64,000 bases of DNA, from positions 1 through 64,000 of the forward strand of contig CAVXXI010000002.1 in the NCBI GenBank assembly GCA_963765725.1, read 5' to 3'. Made by a program: the position numbers and the translations under genes. Under the pieces are notes generated by a model. It was given only the letters and a program-made list of their open reading frames with translations, ran no database searches and had not been told where the DNA came from. This DNA is from DASQEH01 sp963765725. Its GTDB lineage: Bacteria > Actinomycetota > Actinomycetes > Propionibacteriales > Nocardioidaceae. Shown here piece after piece: positions 17,052 through 25,221 of the stretch; within the stretch, counting starts at the first letter, position 1, and each line of letters starts with the position of its first letter.

Positions 17052-18542
17052 TCAGCGCGCCGAGTCGAGCGCCCCGGCAAGCCGCTTCAGGCCCGTGGCC
17101 AGCCTCTCGCCCGCTCCGACCGGCGCCGGGCCGGCGTGGGGGAGATCGGCGACCACGGCGCTGGCCGTCTGGTCGGGTGCGTCGGTGACCACCGTGTACA
17201 CCGTGCCGCCCGAGCCCCACACCGCAACCGTCGGAAGGCCGAGGCTCACGTAGACCGGGGTCCCGCGGACGGTCCGTCGAGTAAGACCCGGCATCGCGGC
17301 GGAAATCAGGGACCCGCGCTGCTCGAAGACGGAGACGTTGGACAGGCCGTCGGAGTACGACGCGCTCATCACGTCGGCGTCGGTCTCCAGGCGGTCCAGC
17401 CGGGTGAGCGCGAAACGACCCAGCCGCGGCGGGCAGGTCCACCCGTCGTCAGCCAGGAGCGGGGCCGACGCCTTCGCCAGCTCGGTCGTCGACGGCGCCT
17501 CCAGCTCGGGCGGCAGGTGCGGCAGGAAACCCACCCGCGACACCTCGAGCCGGGTGAAGGCGCTCGACCGGACGACCCGGCCACCGGCGTACATCTGGCG
17601 GCGCAGCAGCAGCCCGGTCTCGTTGTCGATCCAGAACCGAGCCTCGACGGCTCCCCCGCGGCTGGCTTCGACGACCGTGGCGGGCCGGCCGAGGACCGAC
17701 GCCGACGACGACGCGACCGAGAGGTCGTAGGCACGCTCGAGCTGCTGCAGCGGCTCACTGGTCAGCCCACCGGAGGCGACCGCCTCGCTCTGGGCGACGA
17801 ACGTCGCGGTCGCGCCAGCCGGCCGGTCGACCACCGCGAAGCTCGTGCCCTGCCGTGGCGCGTGGTGCACCAGCAGTCTCAGCATGGTAGGCGCACCGGC
17901 ATCGAAGGAGTCGACCTCCCGGACTCCGGTGTACGCGAACCTGTCCGGCGCCGACATCGCCCGCCGCAGGACGCGCTCGGCGCGCGCCTCGGTCCCGGTC
18001 GAGCCGGTGGGCCGGGCGTCGGACGTCGTCGACCCGGGGCGGCTCAGCACCTGAGCGGCCGGCTCCGGATCGGCTGCGAGCACGTCGGCCGCAGGATCGG
18101 CCAACGGTGCCAGCCCGGTATCGCCGGCGAAGTCGGCCATGTACTCGTCGACAGGTGGCGTGACGCGGGTGGCGGTGACGTCGGCAGGGCCGCCCACGGC
18201 GTACGCCAGGGACAAGACCGCCACGGTCAACGATCCCGCGCCGACCAGAGCCCTACGGACGATCGGACGCAGCAGCGCACGCGGCGGACGTGCCTGCGAC
18301 GCGCGCGGACAACGGCTCCTGCGGCCGGCGACGGTCGCCGAGTCGAGCGACGCGAAGAGGTCGGCCGACGGCTCGACGTCCGACAGCCCCGTCATCCGGC
18401 GCTTGAGTGCCAGCGTCGCCTCGAGCTCGTGCCGGCAGCCCTCGCAGCGACCGATGTGGTGCAGCGCGCGGTAGCGCGCCGACCCGTGCAGCTCACCGTC
18501 GACCAGCGCCGAGATCTTGTGGTGCAGGTGGACATGCGTCAT
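17052..18542 (-). CDS. rseA: Anti-sigma factor with RseB-like extracytoplasmic domain
   Basis: 496 residues. Residues 1-60 are a zinc-finger anti-sigma domain with the ZAS motif H29-x3-C33-x2-C36 (HHIGRCEGC). One membrane segment follows near 95-115 (LVGAGSLTVAVLSLAYAVGG). The large outside part includes a MucB/RseB-LolA-like fold (ERVLRRAMSAPDRFAYTGVR, then ARFWIDNETGLLLRRQMY) to the C-terminus. In Mycobacterium RseA is much shorter, so anti-sigma and RseB-like sensor seem joined in one polypeptide. ATG 18542 overlaps the sigE stop by 4 nt (ATGA), which fixes the start. Confidence 0.85.
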   Translation of the reverse strand: MTHVHLHHKISALVDGELHGSARYRALHHIGRCEGCRHELEATLALKRRMTGLSDVEPSADLFASLDSATVAGRRSRCPRASQARPPRALLRPIVRRALVGAGSLTVAVLSLAYAVGGPADVTATRVTPPVDEYMADFAGDTGLAPLADPAADVLAADPEPAAQVLSRPGSTTSDARPTGSTGTEARAERVLRRAMSAPDRFAYTGVREVDSFDAGAPTMLRLLVHHAPRQGTSFAVVDRPAGATATFVAQSEAVASGGLTSEPLQQLERAYDLSVASSSASVLGRPATVVEASRGGAVEARFWIDNETGLLLRRQMYAGGRVVRSSAFTRLEVSRVGFLPHLPPELEAPSTTELAKASAPLLADDGWTCPPRLGRFALTRLDRLETDADVMSASYSDGLSNVSVFEQRGSLISAAMPGLTRRTVRGTPVYVSLGLPTVAVWGSGGTVYTVVTDAPDQTASAVVADLPHAGPAPVGAGERLATGLKRLAGALDSAR

Positions 18543-19147
18543 GACGGCCCCCGGCTGGGGGCACCGTCCACTGCTTCGCTCTCGACGGCCCCACCGATGC
18601 GACTTCGAGTCGACGTCGGCGCCCGGTGGGTGAGCGCCTTGCGGAGCATCGAGCGCCCCCGGTGGATCCGCGACCGCACGGTGCCGATCTTCACGTCGAG
18701 GACGGCGGCGATCTCGTCGTAGGACAACCCCTCCACGTCGCACAGCACCACGGCGGCGCGAAACTCGGGCGACAACGACGCGAGAGCCATCTCGATGTCG
18801 GGGTCGAACATGTCGTCGGACAAGCCGCTGTCAGGAGCCGGCAGCAGCCCGGGAAGCCTGTCGCCGGCATCGTCGGGGAGCGCGTCGAACCGGATCCGCT
18901 GCCGTCGGCGCGCCTGGTCGAGGAAGAGGTTGGTGGTGATGCGGTGCAGCCAGCCCTCGAAGGTGCCCGGCTGGAAGGTCGACAGCGACCGGAACACCCG
19001 GATGAAGACCTCCTGCGTGAGGTCCTCCGCGTCGTGGCGGTTGCCGGTCAGTCGGTACGCGAGGCGGTACACGCGGGCCGAGTGCCGGCGGACGATCTCG
19101 TCCCAGCTGGGAGCGCTCCACTCCCCCTCGTCGACGGTCGCCTGCAT
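18539..19147 (-). CDS. sigE: ECF RNA polymerase sigma factor SigE
   Basis: 202 residues from ATG 19147. Region 2 contains YRLAYRLTGNRHDAEDLTQE and FEGWLHRITTNLFLDQARRR; region 4 contains LSYDEIAAVLDVKIGTVRSR followed by IHRGRSMLRK. It would direct an envelope-stress regulon including htrA and is held by the coupled anti-sigma protein encoded next. Order sigE-rseA-htrA with convergent tatB reproduces the mycobacterial locus Rv1221-Rv1224. The open frame extends to 19234 but the extra residues are not homologous. Confidence 0.92.
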   Translation of the reverse strand: MQATVDEGEWSAPSWDEIVRRHSARVYRLAYRLTGNRHDAEDLTQEVFIRVFRSLSTFQPGTFEGWLHRITTNLFLDQARRRQRIRFDALPDDAGDRLPGLLPAPDSGLSDDMFDPDIEMALASLSPEFRAAVVLCDVEGLSYDEIAAVLDVKIGTVRSRIHRGRSMLRKALTHRAPTSTRSRIGGAVESEAVDGAPSRGPS

Positions 19148-19283
19148 GCCAGAAAGGGTACGTGACCCGCGAAGGCCGGTGAGGTGTCGGAAAGGGTCGC
19201 TGAGCGGATAGGCTCGACCGCGATCCGTGCACACCGGCCCGACCTAGGAGACCGCCATCGCCACCGGACTGAAGCCGACGTCG

Positions 19284-19892
19284 TTGACGTACGCAGACGA
19301 GTTCGTCGCCGAGGACGAGGTTCTCAGCAACGCCAGGAACCGCGCCACCGACGTGCCGGCGGTGCCGATCAGCCCCGGTGGCGGCGCGACCTTGCGCTTC
19401 GTCGCGTCGCTGCTGCAGGCGAGGAACGTGGTCGAGGTGGGTACGGGCTGTGGCGTCTCGGGCGTCTGGACGATCCGCGGGATGCGGCCGGACGGGGTGC
19501 TCACGTCGGTCGATCTCGAGGCGGAGCACCAGCGCCTGGCCAAGCGCGCCTTCGACGAGGCGGGGATCCCCTCCCAGCGGGTCAGGCTCATCCCCGGGGC
19601 CGCGCTGGACGTGCTGCCGCGACTGACCGAGGGCCACTACGACATGGTCTTCTGCGACGCCGACAAGCAGGAGTACCCGCAGTACCTCCAGCAGGCGGTC
19701 CGACTGCTGAGGCCCGGCGGCGTCGTGGCGTTCGACAACAGCTTGTGGCGCGACCAGGTGGCCGACCCGTCGGCTCGAGACCCGCAGACCGTCGCGGTCC
19801 GGGAGACTCTTCAGCGCGTCGCCGACGACGAGGCGCTGGTGCCGGTCCTGCTCCCTGTAGGAGACGGGCTGCTGCTCGCGCAGAAGCGCTGA
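19284..19892 (+). CDS. SAM-dependent O-methyltransferase
   Basis: About 200 residues of the class I O-methyltransferase family 3. TYADEFVAEDEVLSNAR is followed by the SAM-binding VVEVGTGCGVSGVWTIRGM, an acidic DLEAEHQRLAKRAF, and the metal-site motifs DMVFCDADKQEYPQYL and VAFDNSLWRD. It lies divergently to sigE, equivalent to Rv1220c in Mycobacterium; acceptor substrate unknown. No ATG or GTG is available in frame; TTG 19284 is taken, but a start a few codons upstream (relatives have about ten more residues) is possible. Confidence 0.85.
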   Translation: MTYADEFVAEDEVLSNARNRATDVPAVPISPGGGATLRFVASLLQARNVVEVGTGCGVSGVWTIRGMRPDGVLTSVDLEAEHQRLAKRAFDEAGIPSQRVRLIPGAALDVLPRLTEGHYDMVFCDADKQEYPQYLQQAVRLLRPGGVVAFDNSLWRDQVADPSARDPQTVAVRETLQRVADDEALVPVLLPVGDGLLLAQKR

Positions 19893-20083
19893 CGACCGCC
19901 GTCCGGGCTGCTCGGTGCGGCGCTGTGTGCCCGCTCACCCTCCCCGGATCGCGACGGGATTTAGGGCAAATCTCAGAAACGAGCCGTATCATTGCGACTC
20001 GCGAGCGCGAAGCTCCCCAGCTCAACAGCAACTCTCTAGTATTTTGACGGCAGTAGCAAGGGCTTACGAAAGGCAGTAGCGCG
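19893..20083 (+). promoter_or_regulatory. AT-richer leader of the sulfoquinovose cluster
   Basis: This gap is markedly less GC-rich than its surroundings (e.g. GATTTAGGGCAAATCTCAGA and CTCTAGTATTTTGACGGCAG). A TTGACG at about 20046 could be a -35 element, but no good -10 at the right distance was found. GAAAGG at about 20069 is a plausible ribosome-binding site for the GTG at 20084. A promoter here is inferred only from position and composition. Confidence 0.35.
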
Positions 20084-21232
20084 GTGCGGGTACTTGTTCT
20101 GGGCGGCGATGGCTATCTTGGCTGGCCGACGGCGATGCATTTGTCGGCGCGCGGCCACGACGTCGCCGTCGTCGACAACTATCTTCGCCGTCAGATGGTG
20201 CTCGAGTCCGGCAGCGACAGCCTGACTCCGGTACTCAACCTCCGGCAGCGGGTCGACGCCTGGAAAGAACTCACGGATCGCACGATCGAGGCGCACATCT
20301 TCGACCTCTGCGAGTACGACGCCCTGGACGGGCTGTTCAAGAGCTTCGGGCCCGAGGTCGTGATCCACTACGGCCAGATCCCGTCAGCCCCGTATTCGAT
20401 GGTCGACCGCCGTCACGCGGTCTTCACCCAGAAAAACAACATCGAGAATAACCTCAACGTCATCTTCACGATCGTCGAGAACAATCCCGACTGCCATCTG
20501 GTGAAGCTCGGAACAATGGGCGAGTACGGCTGTCCCAACATCGACATCGAAGAGGGCTACATCGAGATCGAGCACAATGGCCGGAAGGACACGCTGCCCT
20601 TCCCGAAAATGCCGCACAGCTGGTACCACGCCTCGAAGGTGGCCGACTCCACCAACATCCACTTCGCGTCCCGGGTCTACGGGCTGCGTGCCACCGACCT
20701 CAACCAAGGCGTGGTCTACGGCGCGCACACCGACGAAACCCTGCTCGACGACCGGCTGCTGACGCGGTTCGACTACGACGAGCAGTTCGGCACGGCGCTG
20801 AACCGGTTCTGCCTCCAGGCCGTGATCGGCCACCCGCTGACGGTCTACGGTGCGGGGGGACAGACCCGCGGGTTCCTCAACATCCGCGACACCCTCGCGT
20901 GCGTCGAGCTCGCTGTGCTGAACCCCGCCGAGCGCGGCGAGATGCGCGTCTTCAACCAGTTCACGGAGTCCTTCTCGATCCGTGACCTGGCCGAGGAGGT
21001 ACAGAAGGCCGCCGTCGCGATCGGCCTGCAGGTCGACATCGCCGAGGTGGACAACCCTCGCACTGAGGCGGCCGAGCACTACTACAACCCGACCCACACG
21101 AAGCTGCTCGACCTCGGGCTCAAGCCGACCCTGCTGTCCGACGACCTGGTGACGGACACGTTGCAGACGCTCCTGAAGTACAAGGACCGGGCCATCCTCG
21201 ACGCGATCGCCCCGCGCACCACGTGGAAGTGA
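20084..21232 (+). CDS. sqdB: UDP-sulfoquinovose synthase
   Basis: 382 residues. It converts UDP-glucose and sulfite to UDP-sulfoquinovose. Similarity to plant SQD1 and cyanobacterial SqdB is visible along the whole length: VLVLGGDGYLGWPTAMHLS, LVKLGTMGEYGCPNIDIEEG, NGRKDTLPFPK, RATDLNQGVVYG, FGTALNRFCLQAVIGHPLTV and GGQTRGFLNIRDT. The catalytic Thr144, Tyr181 and Lys185 are present and align with T145/Y182/K186 of Arabidopsis SQD1 as I recall them. No SqdX/SqdD-type sulfolipid synthase follows. The next genes form a glycan-type cluster, so the product may enter a glycan, as with Agl3 in Sulfolobus. First gene of a probable four-gene plus-strand run. Confidence 0.9.
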   Translation: MRVLVLGGDGYLGWPTAMHLSARGHDVAVVDNYLRRQMVLESGSDSLTPVLNLRQRVDAWKELTDRTIEAHIFDLCEYDALDGLFKSFGPEVVIHYGQIPSAPYSMVDRRHAVFTQKNNIENNLNVIFTIVENNPDCHLVKLGTMGEYGCPNIDIEEGYIEIEHNGRKDTLPFPKMPHSWYHASKVADSTNIHFASRVYGLRATDLNQGVVYGAHTDETLLDDRLLTRFDYDEQFGTALNRFCLQAVIGHPLTVYGAGGQTRGFLNIRDTLACVELAVLNPAERGEMRVFNQFTESFSIRDLAEEVQKAAVAIGLQVDIAEVDNPRTEAAEHYYNPTHTKLLDLGLKPTLLSDDLVTDTLQTLLKYKDRAILDAIAPRTTWK

Positions 21233-22155
21233 GCGACGACACAGTCCTCGTCAGCGGTGGTGCCGGATTCATCGGCGTCAACCTGGCCCGCGTGCTGGGA
21301 GCGCACGGCTACCGCACCCGCTGCTTCGACAACTTCAGCACGGGTCGTCGCGACGACGCGGTAACGGCCGGGTACGACGAGATCGTGGAAGGCGACATCC
21401 GCGATCTCGACGCCTTCACGAAGGCATCGCAGGACTGCCGCTTCCTGGTCCACCTGGCGGCGCAGGCCGGTGTCCCGCTGTCGGTCGCCGATCCCCTCCA
21501 GGACTGCGACGTCAACGTGCTCGGCACGCTCAACGCTCTGATCGCGGCCCGTGACACGGGCCTCGACGGGTTCGTCTTCGCGTCCTCCAGCGCCCCCCTC
21601 GGTGACATCACGCCGCCTTCCCACGAGGGCATCGTGCCGCGACCCAAGTCGCCGTACGGGGCGTCGAAGCTCGCCGGAGAGGGATACTGCTCGGCGTTCG
21701 CGGGCAGCTACGACCTGGCCACCACCGCCTTGCGGTTCACGAACGTGTACGGGCCGTACAGCTACCACAAGGGCTCGGTTGTGGCGGCGTTCTGCAAGCG
21801 GGCCAGCGCCGGCGAGCCGATCGTCATCTACGGCGACGGCTCGCAGACCCGCGACTTCATCTACGTCGACGACCTCTGCAGTGGGATCACCACCGCGATG
21901 GAGAGCGGCGCCAAGGGCACCGTCGCGCATCTCGGGTCCGGCGTCGAGACGACGGTCCTCGACGTCGCGCACGAGGTTGCCCGCCGCTTCGGCGGCGACG
22001 TCGCCGTCGAGCACCACCCGGAGCGGGTCGGCGACGTGCTGCACAGCAACGCCGACATCTCCTACGCACGTGAACGGTTCGGCTTCGCACCGAAGGTCGC
22101 CTTGAGCGAGGGGCTCGACCGTACCGTCGCGTGGTTCGAGCAAAGCCCGGGCTGA
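21229..22155 (+). CDS. NAD-dependent sugar-nucleotide epimerase/dehydratase
   Basis: 308 residues of the extended SDR family acting on NDP-sugars. NAD-binding SGGAGFIGVNLARVLG is followed by VHLAAQAGVPLS, a Ser-rich catalytic loop FVFASSSAPLGD, the YxxxK pair SPYGASKLAGEG, and TALRFTNVYGPYS; YGDGSQTRDFIYVDDL is the usual late motif. The reaction (4-epimerase, 4,6-dehydratase or other) cannot be decided. GTG 21229 overlaps the sqdB stop (GTGA); another GTG lies two codons upstream. It probably makes a partner sugar for the same glycan. Confidence 0.85.
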   Translation: MSDDTVLVSGGAGFIGVNLARVLGAHGYRTRCFDNFSTGRRDDAVTAGYDEIVEGDIRDLDAFTKASQDCRFLVHLAAQAGVPLSVADPLQDCDVNVLGTLNALIAARDTGLDGFVFASSSAPLGDITPPSHEGIVPRPKSPYGASKLAGEGYCSAFAGSYDLATTALRFTNVYGPYSYHKGSVVAAFCKRASAGEPIVIYGDGSQTRDFIYVDDLCSGITTAMESGAKGTVAHLGSGVETTVLDVAHEVARRFGGDVAVEHHPERVGDVLHSNADISYARERFGFAPKVALSEGLDRTVAWFEQSPG

Positions 22156-23093
22156 TGGGCCGGCGGGTAAATCTCGTTGGGCTGGCCGCCACCGTCGCCG
22201 CCACGGGCCAGGTCAAACGCACACGGGCCGGTGCGGCACGGCGTCGGCTCGCCCAGGCAGAGCGCGACACGGCCGTCGAGACCGCACTTCTCCAGGTACA
22301 TCCACCGGATAAACCGTTCGTCGCGATCGTGATGTCCGCATTGAACGAACAGGACTCGATCGCGTCGGTGCTGCACGCACTTCCACGCAGCCTGTCCGGC
22401 CTCGAGGTGCGCACTCTCGTGGTCGACGACGGCAGCACCGACGACACCGCCGCGCTGGCACGCGAAGCCGGCGCCGTCGTCGCGAGGCACCGTCGCAACC
22501 TGGGGCAAGGTGACGGCCTCCGAACGGGGTTCGCGCTGGCCCTCGAGATGGGTGCGGCGGTCGTCGTCACGATGGACGCCGACGGACAGCACGACCCTGC
22601 CCAGCTCGGGGACCTGCTGGCCCCGATCGTCGGCGACCGGGCGGACTACGTGCAGGGCTCTCGTTTCCTCGGCCGCTACGACGACTCCGGGAGCGGCCGC
22701 CATGCGGGCATCAAGGCCTTCACGGCGCTCATCAACGTCCTGGCCGGCATCCGGATCACCGACTGCACCAACGGGTTCCGCGCGATCCGCGCCTCCGGCC
22801 TTGCCCGCATGCGGCTCGTGGAGGACCGCTTCTCGGCGTCGGAGATCCTCATCGAGGCCGCCGCCCGCGGTCTGCGCATACTCGAGGTGCCGGTACACAT
22901 CCGCAGTCGCGATGCGGGAGTCAGCAAGAAGCCCGGAGGGCTGCGCTACCCACTCGGCTACCTTGGCGCGATCATTCGGTCCTGGACGCGGGCGACGCTA
23001 CGCCGGTTTCGGTCGGCCGGCGGCCATCGGGGCGACCCGACCGGCACCGACGCCGCTACCGGCGACGCTCCCGAGTTGACGGCAGCCGGTTAG
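22155..23093 (+). CDS. Family 2 (DPM1-like) glycosyltransferase
   Basis: 312 residues. GT2 fold motifs: FVAIVMSALNEQDSIASVLH, LVVDDGSTDDTAALAREAG, the DXD-containing VVVTMDADGQHDPAQL, and YVQGSRFLGRYDD. A conserved DCTNGFRAIR and an ILEVPVHIRSRDAGVSK segment place it with polyprenyl-phosphate glycosyltransferases (DPM1/ArnC-like). It lacks the C-terminal membrane helices of many such enzymes. The ATG overlaps the preceding stop (TGATG). A role in loading a sugar, perhaps sulfoquinovose, on a lipid carrier is inferred from context. Confidence 0.85.
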   Translation: MGRRVNLVGLAATVAATGQVKRTRAGAARRRLAQAERDTAVETALLQVHPPDKPFVAIVMSALNEQDSIASVLHALPRSLSGLEVRTLVVDDGSTDDTAALAREAGAVVARHRRNLGQGDGLRTGFALALEMGAAVVVTMDADGQHDPAQLGDLLAPIVGDRADYVQGSRFLGRYDDSGSGRHAGIKAFTALINVLAGIRITDCTNGFRAIRASGLARMRLVEDRFSASEILIEAAARGLRILEVPVHIRSRDAGVSKKPGGLRYPLGYLGAIIRSWTRATLRRFRSAGGHRGDPTGTDAATGDAPELTAAG

Positions 23094-23179
23094 GGCCGCC
23101 TGACCGATCGTCACGGCGCAGGGCCGTACGCTACCGCCATGAGCGCCCCCATCGGGTCCCCCGAGCCCGGTGTCGCCCG

Positions 23180-25090
23180 GTGACAGTCCTCTTTTCGCTG
23201 CTCCTCTGCATGGTCTTGCCGGGAATCGCCGGCGGTGTCTTGCTCACCTGGTTCTCACCAGACCCCACACGCTCGGGTGGGCTGTTGACGCGAGCGCTGG
23301 CCTGCGGGCTCGTCGCCTGGCTCGTCAGCTCCGGTGTCCTCGTCCGGACCGTCGGACTGACTGCCACGTCGAGCTGGGTCACCGACGGGCTGCTCGCGCT
23401 GGGCAGTGGAGCGCTCCTGAGCGCCCCGAGGAGCCGCACCGTTCTCCGCCTGGCGCTGCCCGAGGCGCAGTACCTCGGAGCACTCCTCGCCGTCACAGCG
23501 GTCGTGTGGTTCCCGATCGGCTTCCTCGTGCTGCGGACCAGCTGGGGCCCGATCGGTTCCACCCCCTGGTACTACTGGAGCCTCGCCGCGAAGATCGCCC
23601 GAGCCGGCCATGTCCCCTCGCACTCGACGGAGTGGGGAACAAAGGTTCCCTTCCTCGACGACTACCACCTCTTCTCGACGGGCACGGCCTTCCTGCTCAC
23701 TCAAGACAGCGCGGCCGTGCACGTCCTGCAGGCGGTCACCGTGCTGTCCGCCATTCTGCTGGCCTGCGGCGCTGCGCTCCTGGCCAACGCCTTCGGTGTC
23801 GGAAGACTGGCCTCGCTCGCCGCCGTCCCGATCGCCGTCGGCACGGGGGTCGGCGCCGCCCGCCTGCCCGCCTACCGGCCCGAGGCGTTCGCCTTCGGGC
23901 TCATGCTGCTGCTGGTAGCGGTGCTCGTCGACTGGCTGCGTCACCGTGAGCGCGGTTCGCTCGCGGCGGGATGCCTCCTGGCCGCCGTCTTGTCCCAGGT
24001 ACACGGCATCGCGCTGACCACGGGCGGGATCCTCCTCGTCGCCTCGGCGATCGCTCTCTACCCCCGCCGCCAGGCCCTCCCCTACCTTCGGCGGTGTGCC
24101 CTCTCGGGTCTGGCCGTCCTCGCGAGCGTGGTTCTCCTCGGCGTGGTGCTGGGAGTGGCCCCCGGGACCGAGCACGCAGGCCGCCTCGGCAACAAGAGCG
24201 GTCTGGCGGACCCCACCTGGCGCTTCATCCGTCTCATTCGGGACGTGCCGCCCACGCTGCCTCCGAGCAACCCCGGGCTGGCGAAAGGCGCCGTCGGGAC
24301 CGTGTACGAAGGGACCGGACTCTGGGTCGGCCTTGTCGCCGCGGCCTGCCTCGTCCTGCTGGTGATGGGTGCGAGACAGCGACTACCGGTGAGTCGGATA
24401 CTGACGTTCACCCTCATCGCCATGCTGGGGCTGGCGGCCGTCGGAGCGGTCTTCGCGTTCGGTTGGTCGAGTTATGTGCCCAGGCGCACGGGCGCCCAGC
24501 GTCTGGTGGAGGAGGCGACGCTCCTGCTCGGGCCGTGTGCTGCCGGCGCGCTGGCGTGCCTTCGCCTCAGTGGTCGGCTCAAGGAGAGGACGCAGCTGAC
24601 GTCCGTCACCGTCGTGCTGGTGCTCTGCGCCCTCGGGATCTTCGGCAGCCTGCGGCTCGCCAGCGTCGTCGACGGGCAACGGCCACCGCACAGCGCGGTA
24701 CAGGCCCTGGCCGCGCTCGACGTCCCTCCGCGCGCCGTCGTGCTCACGAACGCCTACACCGAGGGGTACCTCAAGCAGGTGACCGGAGCTCAGGGACTGA
24801 TAGACGGGCGAGCGCCGTACACCTTCCCGAGCGTGCTCAAACGGGCGAACTCGCTTCTCCGGCAGGCGAAGCAGTTCTACCTGGCGCCGGCACGACACCT
24901 CGGGTTCTTGGACAGGGAGCACATCTCCTACGTCGCCGTGTCCGGGCACTCCTACTCGCTGGGTACCGGCAACCTCTATGTCAAGCCTGCGGACATCACA
25001 GGGCTGCGCACGTGCCCGCGCCTTAAACCGGTGCTCCTGATACCCGGTCTCCGCGTCTTCTACGTTCGACCACCACGGGTCCATCAGTAG
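23180..25090 (+). CDS. Large polytopic membrane protein, GT-C-like
   Basis: 636 residues, no family recognised with confidence. The first 480 residues hold about eleven to thirteen hydrophobic segments, with a long early outside loop (GPIGSTPWYYWSLAAKIARA, then PFLDDYHLFST) carrying acidic and His residues as in GT-C glycosyltransferases. The last 150 residues are soluble and probably extracytoplasmic (VVLTNAYTEGYLKQVTGAQG). It lies in the sqdB run, 86 bp after the DPM1-like gene. A transferase using lipid-linked sugar is the simplest guess; O-antigen-ligase or transport roles are not excluded. Confidence 0.6.
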   Translation: MTVLFSLLLCMVLPGIAGGVLLTWFSPDPTRSGGLLTRALACGLVAWLVSSGVLVRTVGLTATSSWVTDGLLALGSGALLSAPRSRTVLRLALPEAQYLGALLAVTAVVWFPIGFLVLRTSWGPIGSTPWYYWSLAAKIARAGHVPSHSTEWGTKVPFLDDYHLFSTGTAFLLTQDSAAVHVLQAVTVLSAILLACGAALLANAFGVGRLASLAAVPIAVGTGVGAARLPAYRPEAFAFGLMLLLVAVLVDWLRHRERGSLAAGCLLAAVLSQVHGIALTTGGILLVASAIALYPRRQALPYLRRCALSGLAVLASVVLLGVVLGVAPGTEHAGRLGNKSGLADPTWRFIRLIRDVPPTLPPSNPGLAKGAVGTVYEGTGLWVGLVAAACLVLLVMGARQRLPVSRILTFTLIAMLGLAAVGAVFAFGWSSYVPRRTGAQRLVEEATLLLGPCAAGALACLRLSGRLKERTQLTSVTVVLVLCALGIFGSLRLASVVDGQRPPHSAVQALAALDVPPRAVVLTNAYTEGYLKQVTGAQGLIDGRAPYTFPSVLKRANSLLRQAKQFYLAPARHLGFLDREHISYVAVSGHSYSLGTGNLYVKPADITGLRTCPRLKPVLLIPGLRVFYVRPPRVHQ

Positions 25091-25221
25091 TCGCGATCCG
25101 ACTCGGGCACGTCGGGCCGTTGGATTCCACGGACGCGTGCGGTGGCTGCAACTACGCTCGTTGACGTTGTGCGCTGCCAAGCACACGGGGGATTGGCCGT
25201 TCGACCAGGGGGGACACGCAC

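Noticed and set aside
19893..20083. tRNA or riboswitch in the AT-richer gap before sqdB
   Set aside because: No cloverleaf or recognisable riboswitch core was found by eye.
20084..21232. Ordinary UDP-glucose 4-epimerase
   Set aside because: The KLGTMGEYG, DLNQGVVYG and GTALNRFC segments are specific to the SQD1/SqdB group.
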